In this document: positions 6,517 to 15,046 of the stretch, piece by piece
How the letters are laid out: each line of letters starts with the position of its first letter
Numbering within the stretch: position 1 is the stretch's first letter
Assembly (NCBI GenBank): GCA_913778905.1
Contig: CAJYYA010000010.1
Location: forward strand, 310,001-374,000
Direction of reading: 5' to 3'
DNA: 64,000 nt
From: an uncultured Naasia sp.
Lineage (GTDB): Bacteria; Actinomycetota; Actinomycetes; Actinomycetales; Microbacteriaceae
Made by a program: the position numbers and the translations under genes
The notes under the pieces: generated by a model
What the model was told of the DNA's origin: nothing
Databases searched by the model: none
What the model saw: only the letters and a program-made list of their open reading frames with translations

Positions 6517-8981
6517 CCTCGGAGCTCAGTCCCTCGGAGCGTTTCGCGGCCTCACGCAAACGCCGGGCCTCACCGCTCGTCGAGACTTTCCGCACTCAGC
6601 TCTCGTTCGACCTCGACCAATTCCAGACCGCGGCCTGCCAATCGTTGGAACGGGGCAGCAGCGTGCTGGTCGCCGCTCCGACCGGCGCCGGCAAGACCCT
6701 CGTCGCCGAATTCGCCGCGTTCCTCACCATGCGGGAACCGGGCGCGAAGCTGTTCTACACGGCGCCGATGAAAGCGCTGTCGAACCAGAAGTTCAACGAG
6801 CTCGTCGCGGAGTACGGTGCGGAGAACGTCGGGCTGCTGACGGGCGACACGAACATCAACGCCCGCGCGCGCCTCGTCGTGATGACGACCGAGGTCCTGC
6901 GCAACATGCTCTACGCGGGCAGCGACCTCCTCGACGATCTCGCCTTCGTGGTCATGGACGAGGTCCACTATCTCGCGGATCGCTTCCGCGGTGCCGTGTG
7001 GGAAGAGGTCATCATCCACCTTCCCGAGCACGTGCGGCTCGTGTCGCTGTCGGCCACCGTCTCGAACGCCGAGGAGTTCGGCGACTGGTTGCAGACCGTG
7101 CGAGGCGACACCGAGGTCATCGTCTCGGAGGAGCGGCCTGTGCCGCTCGATCAGCACGTCCTCGTCCGCGGGAAGCTCGTCGACCTCTTCGACACCTCGT
7201 CCGCGGTCGACACCGCATCGCAGGGCCGCGCCTCCACGCATCGCGTCAATCCGGAACTGGTGCAGCTGGCGCGGTACGGAGCGCGCAGCCACGGAGCGCG
7301 GGCGGGCGGGTACCCCAACAGCAAACGCCACCATTCCCGTGGCGCCGGTCGCCCCGAGAACATCAGGCTCGACCGCTCCGAGCTCATCGAGCTGCTCGAC
7401 GAACGCACCCTCCTTCCCGCCATCTTCTTCGTCTTCAGCCGCGTCGGGTGCGACGCGGCCGTCAGCCAGGTGTTGCGCAGCGGCGTCCGCCTGACGACAG
7501 CCGAGGAACGAGCGGAGATTCGCGAGATCGTCGACGAGCGGTGCCGCACACTGCTCGACGAAGACCTCGGGGTCCTCGGTTACTGGGAGTGGATGGAAGG
7601 GCTGATGAACGGTGTGGCCGCCCATCACGCCGGTCTGCTCCCCGCCTTCAAAGAGGTCGTCGAGGAGCTCTTCCAGCGGAAGCTGGTGAAGGTCGTCTTC
7701 GCAACGGAGACCCTGGCCCTCGGCATCAACATGCCCGCGCGCACCGTCGTGCTCGAGAAGCTCGAGAAGTTCAACGGCGAGGCGCGTGTGCCGATCACGC
7801 CGGGGGAGTACACGCAGCTCACCGGCCGTGCGGGACGTCGGGGGATCGATATCGAAGGCCACGCCGTCATCCAGTGGGCCGACAGCCTCGATCCTCAGGC
7901 TGTGGCCTCGCTCGCATCGCGCCGCAGCTACCCGCTCAATTCCAGCTTCAAGCCCACCTACAACATGGCGGTCAATCTCATCCACCAGTTCGGTCGGGCG
8001 CGCACCCGAGCGGTGCTCGAGTCGAGCTTCGCGCAGTTCCAGGCCGACCGTGCTGTCGTCGACCTCGCCCGCAAGGTGCGTCAGCAGGAGGAGTCGCTGG
8101 CCGGCTACGAGAAGTCGATGCGCGACGACACGGGTTCGAGCGGCAACTTCACCGAGTACGCGACCATCCGCCGTGAGATCAGCGACCTCGAGAAGCGCAA
8201 CGCCGGCGCCCGTGAACGGACCCGGCAGCAGAAGGAACGCGACCAGCGTGCTCTCGCGGGTCTGCGTCAACGGATGCGCTCGCATCCGGCGCACTCGTCC
8301 CCGCGCCGCGAGGAGATGTCGCGGTGGGCCGAGCGGTGGTGGCGTCTCAAGCGCCAGAACGACGACCTGCGCACGCAGATCGAGTCGCGCACCGGAGCAG
8401 TCGCCAAGGTCTTCGACCGTGTCACCGAGGTGCTTCTGGAGGAGGGTTACCTCCGCCGCGGTGACCGCGATCTCGAATTGACCGCCCACGGTCGGACGCT
8501 GTCGCGCATCTACGGCGAACGCGACCTCCTGGTCGCCGAGTCGCTGCGCCGCGGGGTCTGGGCGGACCTCGACCCCGCCGGCTTCGCCGCCCTGGCCACG
8601 ACCCTGGTGTTCGAGCCTCGACGCGAGGAGCACACGGGCGAGCGCTACCTGCCCCGCGGTGCCTTCCCCGTGGCGCTGGAGCGCCTGCAGGAGATCTGGG
8701 CGCGCCTCGACGACGTCGAGCGGGAGCACCGTCTGCCCGGATCCAACCCGGTCTCGACGGGACTCTGCGCCGCCATGCACCGCTGGGCCCGTGGGGGGCG
8801 GCTCGACCAGGTTCTACGCGACGCGGATCTGCAAGCGGGCGACTTCGTGCGGTGGTCGAAGCAGACCATCGATCTGCTCGATCAGATCTCGATCGTCGCG
8901 GACGGCAAGCAGGGCCGTACGGCGCGGCAGGCCATCGACCTGATCAGGCGAGGAATCGTCGCCTACAGCAGCGTCGGGTGA
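6513..8981 (+). CDS. helY: DEAD/DEAH-box (Ski2-like) RNA helicase, HelY type
   Basis: An ATP-dependent superfamily 2 helicase, 822 aa, presumed to act on RNA. RecA-like domain 1 contains the Q-type motif, Walker A APTGAGKT (~residues 52-59), motif Ib, DEVH (Walker B, ~148-151) and SAT (motif III). Domain 2 includes FATETLALGINMPARTVV and QLTGRAGRRGID (motifs V-VI). The C-terminal half has the DSHCT-like region and a coiled-coil with basic insertions typical of actinobacterial HelY. The ATG overlaps the tatC stop. The same tatC-helY pairing is seen in mycobacteria. Confidence 0.93.
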   Translation: MTSELSPSERFAASRKRRASPLVETFRTQLSFDLDQFQTAACQSLERGSSVLVAAPTGAGKTLVAEFAAFLTMREPGAKLFYTAPMKALSNQKFNELVAEYGAENVGLLTGDTNINARARLVVMTTEVLRNMLYAGSDLLDDLAFVVMDEVHYLADRFRGAVWEEVIIHLPEHVRLVSLSATVSNAEEFGDWLQTVRGDTEVIVSEERPVPLDQHVLVRGKLVDLFDTSSAVDTASQGRASTHRVNPELVQLARYGARSHGARAGGYPNSKRHHSRGAGRPENIRLDRSELIELLDERTLLPAIFFVFSRVGCDAAVSQVLRSGVRLTTAEERAEIREIVDERCRTLLDEDLGVLGYWEWMEGLMNGVAAHHAGLLPAFKEVVEELFQRKLVKVVFATETLALGINMPARTVVLEKLEKFNGEARVPITPGEYTQLTGRAGRRGIDIEGHAVIQWADSLDPQAVASLASRRSYPLNSSFKPTYNMAVNLIHQFGRARTRAVLESSFAQFQADRAVVDLARKVRQQEESLAGYEKSMRDDTGSSGNFTEYATIRREISDLEKRNAGARERTRQQKERDQRALAGLRQRMRSHPAHSSPRREEMSRWAERWWRLKRQNDDLRTQIESRTGAVAKVFDRVTEVLLEEGYLRRGDRDLELTAHGRTLSRIYGERDLLVAESLRRGVWADLDPAGFAALATTLVFEPRREEHTGERYLPRGAFPVALERLQEIWARLDDVEREHRLPGSNPVSTGLCAAMHRWARGGRLDQVLRDADLQAGDFVRWSKQTIDLLDQISIVADGKQGRTARQAIDLIRRGIVAYSSVG

Positions 8982-10525
8982 TGGGGCCGCTCCGACTCGC
9001 GCCGGCCGTCTTCCTCGCCATCGTCGCGGGGTTCGTGTTCGACGCCGCCTTCCCGGATATCGGGATCTGGCTCCTGTCGCCCGTGGGCGTCGCCCTGTCC
9101 CTCGTCGGTCTGCGGGGCCGGCGACCCGGGGGAGCATTCCTGGTGGGCCTCTCTTTCGGACTCGCGTTCTACCTCGTTCACATCCAGTGGGCGACCCTGT
9201 TCCTGGGCGACGTGCCCTGGCTCGCCCTGTCGACTCTCGAGTCGCTGTTCGTCGCGGCAGGGGCCGTCGCGATCGCGCTGGCCTACCGGTGGGTGCCGTC
9301 GGTCTGGCCGACCCGCCTCGGTCGTACGCTGCTGCTCCCGATCGTTGTCGCGGGTATCTGGACGGCACGCGAAGGGATTAGTGCCGTCTGGCCCTATGGC
9401 GGCTTCTCCTGGGGTCGGGTCGCGATGTCGCAGGCGGAGAGTCCCATCCGCGAGCTGTTCCCCTGGCTGGGGATCGCGGGGGTCGGCTTCGTCGTGGTCT
9501 TCCTGGCCGCAGCCGTCGTCGCTCTGCTCGATGAAGCGTGGACGCTGCCGACGCAGTTGGCTCATGAGCGTTGGACTCTGGTGAGCTCGGGCGGGGCGCA
9601 TCTTCTCGCTGTCGCTCTCATCGCCTGCATCATTCCGGCGTGGCAGACCACGGAGGCCGGCACGGCCCGCATCGGCGCAGTTCAGGGCAACACCAACTCG
9701 GGCTACTTCCAGAAGAGGCAGTACCAGGGCGAGATCCTGGACGGGCATGTCGCCGCGACACTCCCCATTCTGGAAGACGGTCTCGACCTCATCGTCTGGC
9801 CCGAGGGCGCAGCCGATCTCGATCCGACGCGGTCCGCGTCTGCTCGCCAGATCGTGCGAGCGATCACTCGGGCGGCCGACGCGCCGCTTGTCCTAGGGAC
9901 GATCACCGAACGCGGTGACGACATCTACAACTCGTCGATGCTGTGGCCCGTCGACGGGAACGAGCCGGCTGCGATCTACGACAAGCGGCATCCCGTACCT
10001 TTCGGCGAGTACGTGCCCGATCGGGAGTTCTGGGAGCCGTTCGCTCCCGACCTCATCGGCTTGATCGGCCGTGAGTACACGCCGGGGTCCAACTCACCCG
10101 TTTTCGACACCGGGAAGTTCCTGCTCGGTGTCGACATCTGCTTCGACATCGTCGACGACGCGCTGCTCCGCGAGACCGTCCTCGACGGCGCCCAGGTCGT
10201 CGTCGCGCAGACGAACAACGCCGATTTCGGGGCCACCGATGAGAGCGTGCAGCAATTGGCGATAGCCCGCATCCGGGCGCTCGAACTGGGGCGGTCGGTG
10301 GTGAGCATCTCCACGGTCAGCGCCAGCGCGATCATCGGACCGGACGGGGTGACCCGCCAGCAGCTGCCGGATTTCACCCCCGGGGCGCTCGTCGACGACG
10401 TGCCGCTGCGCGATGGGATCACTCCCGCGGCGCGCGCGGGCGGCCAGATCGAATGGCTTCTCGGCGGTTTCGGACTGCTCATGGTGCTGGCGGCGGGTGT
10501 GCTGACGCGGAGGCGACGCGGCTGA
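8981..10525 (+). CDS. lnt: Apolipoprotein N-acyltransferase
   Basis: Lnt adds the third acyl chain to the N-terminal Cys of lipoproteins in the membrane. The 514-aa protein has about seven N-terminal membrane segments (to ~residue 210), then a carbon-nitrogen hydrolase domain, then a final membrane helix (~485-505). The catalytic triad is visible: Glu in IVWPEGAADLD, Lys in YDKRHPVPFGEYVP and Cys in GVDICFDIV. ATG 8981 overlaps the helY stop by one base. The lipoprotein substrates in the window include the FKBP, fasciclin and CtaC proteins. A hairpin terminator follows 40 bp downstream. Confidence 0.93.
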   Translation: MGPLRLAPAVFLAIVAGFVFDAAFPDIGIWLLSPVGVALSLVGLRGRRPGGAFLVGLSFGLAFYLVHIQWATLFLGDVPWLALSTLESLFVAAGAVAIALAYRWVPSVWPTRLGRTLLLPIVVAGIWTAREGISAVWPYGGFSWGRVAMSQAESPIRELFPWLGIAGVGFVVVFLAAAVVALLDEAWTLPTQLAHERWTLVSSGGAHLLAVALIACIIPAWQTTEAGTARIGAVQGNTNSGYFQKRQYQGEILDGHVAATLPILEDGLDLIVWPEGAADLDPTRSASARQIVRAITRAADAPLVLGTITERGDDIYNSSMLWPVDGNEPAAIYDKRHPVPFGEYVPDREFWEPFAPDLIGLIGREYTPGSNSPVFDTGKFLLGVDICFDIVDDALLRETVLDGAQVVVAQTNNADFGATDESVQQLAIARIRALELGRSVVSISTVSASAIIGPDGVTRQQLPDFTPGALVDDVPLRDGITPAARAGGQIEWLLGGFGLLMVLAAGVLTRRRRG

Positions 10526-10565
10526 GTCGAACCGCTCTCGGTACGGGACGCTTCGCGGCATGCGA

Positions 10566-10594
10566 AGAGGGCCGCCGGAAACCGACGGCCCTCT
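10566..10594. terminator. Bidirectional hairpin terminator (lnt / rbpA)
   Basis: AGAGGGCCG pairs with CGGCCCTCT over 9 bp around an 11-nt loop. It lies between the convergent ends of lnt (+) and rbpA (-) and can serve both. Confidence 0.75.
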
Positions 10595-10644
10595 CCGGGT
10601 CGACCGACGTCCTCGGGGTGAGCGAGAGGCCGGGACGTATCAGG

Positions 10645-11013
10645 TCAGGAAGCGATGTCCTGCTTCTTGCCGCGCCGGGCGCGGAGGTACTGCAGGCGCT
10701 CCTCGAGGAGCTCCTCGAGTTCGGCGCGCGAGCGACGCTCAAGCAGCATGTCCCAGTGCGTGCGGGGAGCCTTGGTCTCCACCTCGGCCTGGACGACGGG
10801 GGAGCCGTCGGCCTCCAGGAGGACACCTTCCTTGCCGGACTTGGGGGAGACCCAGTTCTCGGGAACCTCCGCCTCCTCGGCGAACGTGACGTCGAACGTG
10901 GTGCCGTCGTCGGCACGGTAAGTCGCGGTGATACGGGGGGAGAAAACCACACCCTCTTCGCTCTGCAGGCTTTGGCTGCCGAGACGCATTCCTCGCAGGC
11001 TGCGATCTGCCAT
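10645..11013 (-). CDS. rbpA: RNA polymerase-binding protein RbpA
   Basis: RbpA binds RNA polymerase and group 1/2 sigma factors and stabilises the open promoter complex; it is restricted to actinobacteria. The 122-aa protein shows the N-terminal tail MADRSLRGMRLGSQSL, the core barrel (YRADDGTTFDVTFAEEAEVP, then W and a Gly-Lys-rich segment that replaces a zinc-binding motif), the basic linker and the sigma-interacting helix WDMLLERRSRAELEELLEER. GAGAGGAG provides the ribosome binding site. A perfect sigma-R type promoter lies upstream at 11054-11080. Confidence 0.95.
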   Translation of the reverse strand: MADRSLRGMRLGSQSLQSEEGVVFSPRITATYRADDGTTFDVTFAEEAEVPENWVSPKSGKEGVLLEADGSPVVQAEVETKAPRTHWDMLLERRSRAELEELLEERLQYLRARRGKKQDIAS

Positions 11014-11035
11014 TGTGTGACTCCTCTCGCTGGGG

Positions 11036-11052
11036 ATGCTGGACTACAGCAT
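11036..11052. promoter_or_regulatory. Small hairpin in rbpA 5' region
   Basis: ATGCTG and CAGCAT form a perfect 6-bp inverted repeat around GACTA. It covers the likely transcription start just downstream of the sigma-R type promoter, so it could be an operator or a 5'-UTR stem. No regulator can be assigned. Confidence 0.35.
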
Positions 11053-11053
11053 G

Positions 11054-11080
11054 AACCCCCGACCGGGGGACATCATTCCC
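11054..11080 (-). promoter_or_regulatory. Sigma-R/SigH-type promoter of rbpA
   Basis: Read on the minus strand the site is GGGAAT, exactly 18 nt, then GTT. This is the consensus of thiol-stress ECF sigma factors (SigR of Streptomyces, SigH of mycobacteria). rbpA is a known SigR target in Streptomyces. The inferred transcript starts near 11047, about 34 nt before the rbpA start codon. Confidence 0.72.
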
Positions 11081-11132
11081 GACTTCTCGTTTCTCAGAAC
11101 CTTCTCAGCGCCTCGCGCGCGAGTCCGAGGAC

Positions 11133-11927
11133 TCAGCTCGCATCCGACCCGCGGCGATCGGTCACGAGCCCAGCAAGCAGATCCACCCGGTCGGTGACGA
11201 CGCCGTCCACGCCGACGTCCAGCACACGATGCATGTCGCTCGGGTCGTTGATGGTCCACACGTGGACCTCGACACCTGCGCGGTGGAAACGGTCGATCAT
11301 GTCCGCCGTCGTGGTGCGGATGCCGACGATCCTCTCGGGTATCTGCACCGCATCGACCCGCCTGAGCGCGGTATCGACGATGAACTGCAGCCCCATTCGA
11401 GCCGCGACAGTCGCCACAAGCGTGGCCCCTGCGGAGGCCGATGTAGCCGCTCCCGTCTGCTCTCGCAGCGCGAGGTGGCGGCGCCGGGCGCTGAACGACG
11501 TCAGCAGCACTCGAGCCTGAGCCTGCTCCGCGGCGACTATGCGCCCCGTCGCCACGGCCGCATCGGCCGCCTTGACGTCGATGTTCAGCCGCGCCGCAGG
11601 GAACTTCCGCAGGAGCTCGACCAGGGTACAAACGGAAAGACTCGTTCCAGCGAGCTCGCGGATCTGGCTGAGGGTGAGATCGGATACGGCGGCCAGTCGA
11701 TCCGAGCGCCCCAAGACCCTGGCGAGGGACGGATCGTGGACGACTATCACCTCACCGTCCCGGGTGGCGTGGACGTCGAGTTCGAGGTGCGTGGCGCCTG
11801 CGTCGAGCGCGGCCGAGAACGCATCCAACGTGTTCTCGGCCGCGTCGACGGTCAACCCGCGATGGGCGATCAGCCGGGGGAGGGGGGTGGCGAAGTACTC
11901 AACTCCGCGATCCGCCCGTCGTGCCAT
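11133..11927 (-). CDS. Glycerophosphodiester phosphodiesterase
   Basis: Hydrolyses glycerophosphodiesters to glycerol-3-phosphate and an alcohol. The 264-aa protein is a single GDPD TIM barrel without a signal peptide, so it is probably cytoplasmic. Visible catalytic and metal residues are IAHRG, ENTLDAF, the ELDVH strand and VVHDPSL; the C-terminal strands VEVHVWTINDP and VDGVVTDRVD are also typical. It starts 4 bp after the SPFH gene on the same strand, so the two are co-transcribed with nfeD. Confidence 0.9.
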   Translation of the reverse strand: MARRADRGVEYFATPLPRLIAHRGLTVDAAENTLDAFSAALDAGATHLELDVHATRDGEVIVVHDPSLARVLGRSDRLAAVSDLTLSQIRELAGTSLSVCTLVELLRKFPAARLNIDVKAADAAVATGRIVAAEQAQARVLLTSFSARRRHLALREQTGAATSASAGATLVATVAARMGLQFIVDTALRRVDAVQIPERIVGIRTTTADMIDRFHRAGVEVHVWTINDPSDMHRVLDVGVDGVVTDRVDLLAGLVTDRRGSDAS

Positions 11928-11931
11928 CGGG

Positions 11932-13089
11932 TCAGCGCCCCTCGCCCTCGACCCCTGAGGATTGCGCCTCGGGAGACGCGTCCGACGCCTCCGTCAGACC
12001 GTCGTTCGCCGAACGTGCGGCCGCGGTGGCGGACCCTGCCGATGCCCGCGACGCCTCCGGCTGAGCCTCGTCCGATGCCTGTTCGGCTCCTGCGCGGGCT
12101 GCGTCGGCGTCTGCTCGAGCCTCGGCAGCCGACGTCGCGGCACGCGCCCGCGCCTCCTGCACGAGCCGGTCGTCCATGGGGGCCGCGTCGGGGATCCGCC
12201 CGGCGAAAGCGCCGCCGATTCCCTTGAGCGCCTCGGTGAGCTCGCTCGGGATGATCCAGAGCTTGTTCGCCGATCCGTCCGCGAGCTTCGGCAGCGTCTG
12301 CAGGTACTGGTAGGCCAGCAGCTTGCCGTCCGGATTCCCGAGGTGGATGGCGTTGAAGACGGTGGTGATGGCTTGCGCCTCACCGTCGGCCCTGAGCACC
12401 GCCGCCTTGGCATCGCCCTCTGCCCGGAGGATCTCGGCCTGGCGGCGTCCTTCGGCTTCGAGGATCTCCGACTGCTTCGTGCCTTCGGCGGTCAGGATCG
12501 CGGCGCGGCGGTCGCGCTCGGCGCGCATCTGCTTCTCCATCGAATCCTGGATCGACACGGGGGGATCGATCGCCTTGAGCTCGACACGGGAGACACGGAT
12601 GCCCCACTTGCCGGTCGCCTCGTCGAGCACGATCCGAAGCTGCCCGTTGATGTTGTCGCGACTGGTGAGGGCTTCTTCGAGATTGAGGCCACCGACCACG
12701 TTGCGGAGGGTCGTCGTGGTCAACTGCTCCACGGCGCCGAGGTAGTTGGCGATCTCATACGTCGCCGCCCGCGCATCGGTCACCTGGAAGTAGACGACGG
12801 TGTCGATGGAGACCACCAGATTGTCCTCGGTGATCACTGGCTGAGGTGGGAAGGACACCACCTGCTCTCGCATGTCGACCAGCGGTCGTACCCGATCGAT
12901 GAAGGGGACGAGGATGCTCAGGCCCGGTTGCAGGGTTCGGTGGTACTTGCCCAACCGTTCGACCACACCGGCGTATGCCTGCGGGACGATCCGGATGGCT
13001 CGGATGAGCACCACGACCACGAAGACCGCGGCGACGATCAAAAGGGCTATGACGAATACCTGGCCCATGAATTCCTCGATTCCGATCAT
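11932..13089 (-). CDS. SPFH/Band 7 (stomatin-like) membrane protein
   Basis: A stomatin/QmcA-type scaffold protein of 385 aa, thought to organise membrane microdomains. It has one N-terminal membrane helix (residues ~9-30), then the Band 7 domain starting IVPQAYAGVVERLGKYHRTL, then an Ala/Glu-rich coiled-coil with repeated ILxAEG units (AEGTKQSEILEAEGRRQAE). The C-terminal ~80 residues are a low-complexity Ala/Ser/Glu tail. The reading frame is open further upstream, but ATG 13089 is chosen because it begins MIGIEEFMGQ just before the helix and overlaps the stop of the NfeD gene (ATGA). Confidence 0.92.
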   Translation of the reverse strand: MIGIEEFMGQVFVIALLIVAAVFVVVVLIRAIRIVPQAYAGVVERLGKYHRTLQPGLSILVPFIDRVRPLVDMREQVVSFPPQPVITEDNLVVSIDTVVYFQVTDARAATYEIANYLGAVEQLTTTTLRNVVGGLNLEEALTSRDNINGQLRIVLDEATGKWGIRVSRVELKAIDPPVSIQDSMEKQMRAERDRRAAILTAEGTKQSEILEAEGRRQAEILRAEGDAKAAVLRADGEAQAITTVFNAIHLGNPDGKLLAYQYLQTLPKLADGSANKLWIIPSELTEALKGIGGAFAGRIPDAAPMDDRLVQEARARAATSAAEARADADAARAGAEQASDEAQPEASRASAGSATAAARSANDGLTEASDASPEAQSSGVEGEGR

Positions 13090-13643
13090 GTCTCGACGCT
13101 CTTTCCCGTTCCGTCCGCCGATGTGCGGTCGGTGGGTCGCTCCTGTCGGGGAGCCCGGAGATCGATACCCGCCGCCGGGGTCTGCGGCACCACGGCCGGC
13201 TCGACGATCACCACCGATCCCAGGACACGCCGCACGGTGACGACTGCTCCGAGGGGAAGCGGCTGCTCGGGCGCCTCGTCCAGGCGCGCCGTCCAGGTCT
13301 CGCCGTTCGCCAAGCGCACCTGTCCACCGATGTCGTCGAGGGCCAACGCCACCCGCCCTGCCATTCCGATGAGCGCATCGAGATTGCTCGGTGTCGGATC
13401 CGCTCCGCGGTGCAGGAGACGAAGCAGTAGCGGGCGGATGATGAGGATGAGCAGCACTGCGAGGGCGAGTGCCACGAGGATCTGGACCCACCAGTCGGCT
13501 CCGAGGAGATCTGCGCCGAGGCCGCCCACGGCGCCGGCAGCGATCATGAGGAACGTGAATTCGAGCGTGAGCAGTTCGATGATCACGCAGATGAGAATCA
13601 CTGCTACCCACGCGATCCACGAATACTCAGTGAGGTCAGGCAT
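13086..13643 (-). CDS. NfeD-like membrane protein
   Basis: The short NfeD form (185 aa): two or three membrane helices (about residues 8-75, including AWVAVILICVIIELLTLEFT and ILVALALAVLLILIIRPLLL), followed by a C-terminal OB-fold (ALIGMAGRVALALDDIGGQVRLANGETWTA in parts, ~90-150). NfeD proteins pair with stomatins in many bacteria, here through a 4-bp overlap. A GAGG ribosome binding site sits ahead of ATG 13643. The gene heads a three-gene operon nfeD-SPFH-GDPD that diverges from the SDR gene. Confidence 0.88.
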   Translation of the reverse strand: MPDLTEYSWIAWVAVILICVIIELLTLEFTFLMIAAGAVGGLGADLLGADWWVQILVALALAVLLILIIRPLLLRLLHRGADPTPSNLDALIGMAGRVALALDDIGGQVRLANGETWTARLDEAPEQPLPLGAVVTVRRVLGSVVIVEPAVVPQTPAAGIDLRAPRQERPTDRTSADGTGKSVET

Positions 13644-13763
13644 TTGTCTCCCTCGACGAGCGGTCGGCCCGAGGCTACCAGCGCGGTAGCCGGAGGTTCA
13701 CAGGAATCACAGAAGAGCGAGGATCCGCCGGTCGACGGGGCGGGGCGCGCGCGAGGCGGTTGG

Positions 13764-13769
13764 TAGGGT
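13764..13769 (+). promoter_or_regulatory. -10 box TAGGGT, leaderless start of SDR gene
   Basis: TAGGGT ends 8 nt before GTG 13778, and no ribosome binding site is visible. The layout matches the other leaderless promoters in the window. Confidence 0.5.
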
Positions 13770-13777
13770 CGTGACTC

Positions 13778-14554
13778 GTGGATCTCTCTCCTGGTAACCC
13801 CCTGGCCCCCGCACAGCTCGACGGATCGCGCATCCTCGTCACCGGCTCCTCCCGGGGCATCGGCGCCGACACCGCCACCTATTTCGCCGAAGCGGGTGCC
13901 AAGGTCGTCATCAACTACCGCAACAAGGAAAAGCGCGCGCTGCAGCTCGTCTCGAAGATCGAGGAGCGCGGCGGCGTCGCGATCGCCGTCGGGGCCGATC
14001 TGACCGACTCCGCCTCGCTCGACGCGATGTTCGCCGAAGTGCGGAAGCAGTGGGGCGGACTCGACGTCCTCGTACTCAACGCCTCCGGCGGAATGGAGTC
14101 CGGTGTCGAGGCCGGCTACGCGATGAAGCTGAACCGCGATGCTCAGCTCGCCGTGCTGGACGCGGCCCTGCCGCTGCTCGGCGAGGGGTCGCGGGTGGTG
14201 TTCGTGACCAGCCACCAGGCTCACTTCATCCGAACCACCCCGACGATGCCCGAGTACGTGCCCGTCGCCGAGTCGAAGCGCGCGGGCGAGGATGCCCTCC
14301 GCGATCGTCTTCCCGAGCTGACCGAGAAGGGCGTCGAGTTCATCGTCGTGTCGGGCGACATGATCGAGGGCACCGTCACGGCGACCCTGCTCGAGCGCGC
14401 TCGTCCCGGAGCGATCGGGGAGCGCAAGGAGGCCGCGGGCCGCCTCTACAACGTCTCGGAGTTCGCCGCCGAGGTGGCTCTCGCGGCCGTCGAGCCCGTA
14501 CCCGCCGACAACACGCGACTCGTCGGCGACGTCTCGAGCTTCGTCGCCGAGTAG
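13778..14554 (+). CDS. SDR-family oxidoreductase with altered active site
   Basis: A Rossmann-fold NAD(P) enzyme, 258 aa. The cofactor loop TGSSRGIG spans residues 22-29, the basic pocket residue lies in INYRNKEKR, and LVLNASGGM is the NAG-type motif. The catalytic Ser is in VTSHQAHF (~143). The usual Tyr-x3-Lys is not present: the Lys in AESKRAGED has Val at the -4 position, and the only nearby Tyr is 7 residues before it. The protein therefore belongs to a divergent SDR branch whose chemistry is uncertain. It is followed after 9 bp by a Nudix gene, probably as an operon. Confidence 0.85.
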   Translation: MDLSPGNPLAPAQLDGSRILVTGSSRGIGADTATYFAEAGAKVVINYRNKEKRALQLVSKIEERGGVAIAVGADLTDSASLDAMFAEVRKQWGGLDVLVLNASGGMESGVEAGYAMKLNRDAQLAVLDAALPLLGEGSRVVFVTSHQAHFIRTTPTMPEYVPVAESKRAGEDALRDRLPELTEKGVEFIVVSGDMIEGTVTATLLERARPGAIGERKEAAGRLYNVSEFAAEVALAAVEPVPADNTRLVGDVSSFVAE

Positions 14555-14563
14555 CCACTCCTC

Positions 14564-15031
14564 GTGAGCGCGTCGTTCCGGGCCACCTCCCGCGTCCTGC
14601 TGTTCGATGAACAGGACCGCGTGCTGCTCTTTCTCCAGTACGGCAAGAGCCACGAGGTGCCCGCCCGGTGGATGACGCCCGGCGGAGGCGTGGACGCGGG
14701 GGAGGATCACGACGCCGCGGCCGTGCGGGAACTGCGGGAGGAGACGGGCCTCGAGATCCCGTCGGTGCCCGCGCCCTTCGCGGCCTACGACTTCGACGCG
14801 GATCAGCGTTGGCACCCCTACGAGCGCGGCCGCATGGAGTGGTACGCCCTTCGAGTGGAGCGCTTCGATCCGCGCCCCGACGGCTGGACCGACGAAGAGC
14901 GCGTCGACATCGTGCGTCACGACTGGTTCAGCGTCGACGCGATCGAATCGGCGCTCGAGGAGGTCGAGCCGCACGATCTGGTCGAGCTGGTGACCCGCGG
15001 TCTCGACGACCTCCGTCGCCGCGAGGCCTGA
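14564..15031 (+). CDS. Nudix hydrolase
   Basis: Hydrolyses a nucleoside diphosphate linked to another moiety; the substrate is unknown. The 155-aa protein has a complete Nudix box from ~residue 44 (GGVDAGE, seven residues, then RELREETGL), which matches Gx5Ex7REUxEExGU exactly. The start is GTG 14564, 9 bp after the SDR stop. It is cytoplasmic, with no extra domain. Its 3' end faces the MarR gene across 15 bp. Confidence 0.9.
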   Translation: MSASFRATSRVLLFDEQDRVLLFLQYGKSHEVPARWMTPGGGVDAGEDHDAAAVRELREETGLEIPSVPAPFAAYDFDADQRWHPYERGRMEWYALRVERFDPRPDGWTDEERVDIVRHDWFSVDAIESALEEVEPHDLVELVTRGLDDLRRREA

Positions 15032-15046
15032 GCGAGGCCAGAGCGC

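Noticed and set aside
6570-8780. A 736-aa open frame antisense to the helicase gene
   Set aside because: It lies wholly within helY on the other strand, has no recognisable motif, and its codon bias is reversed.
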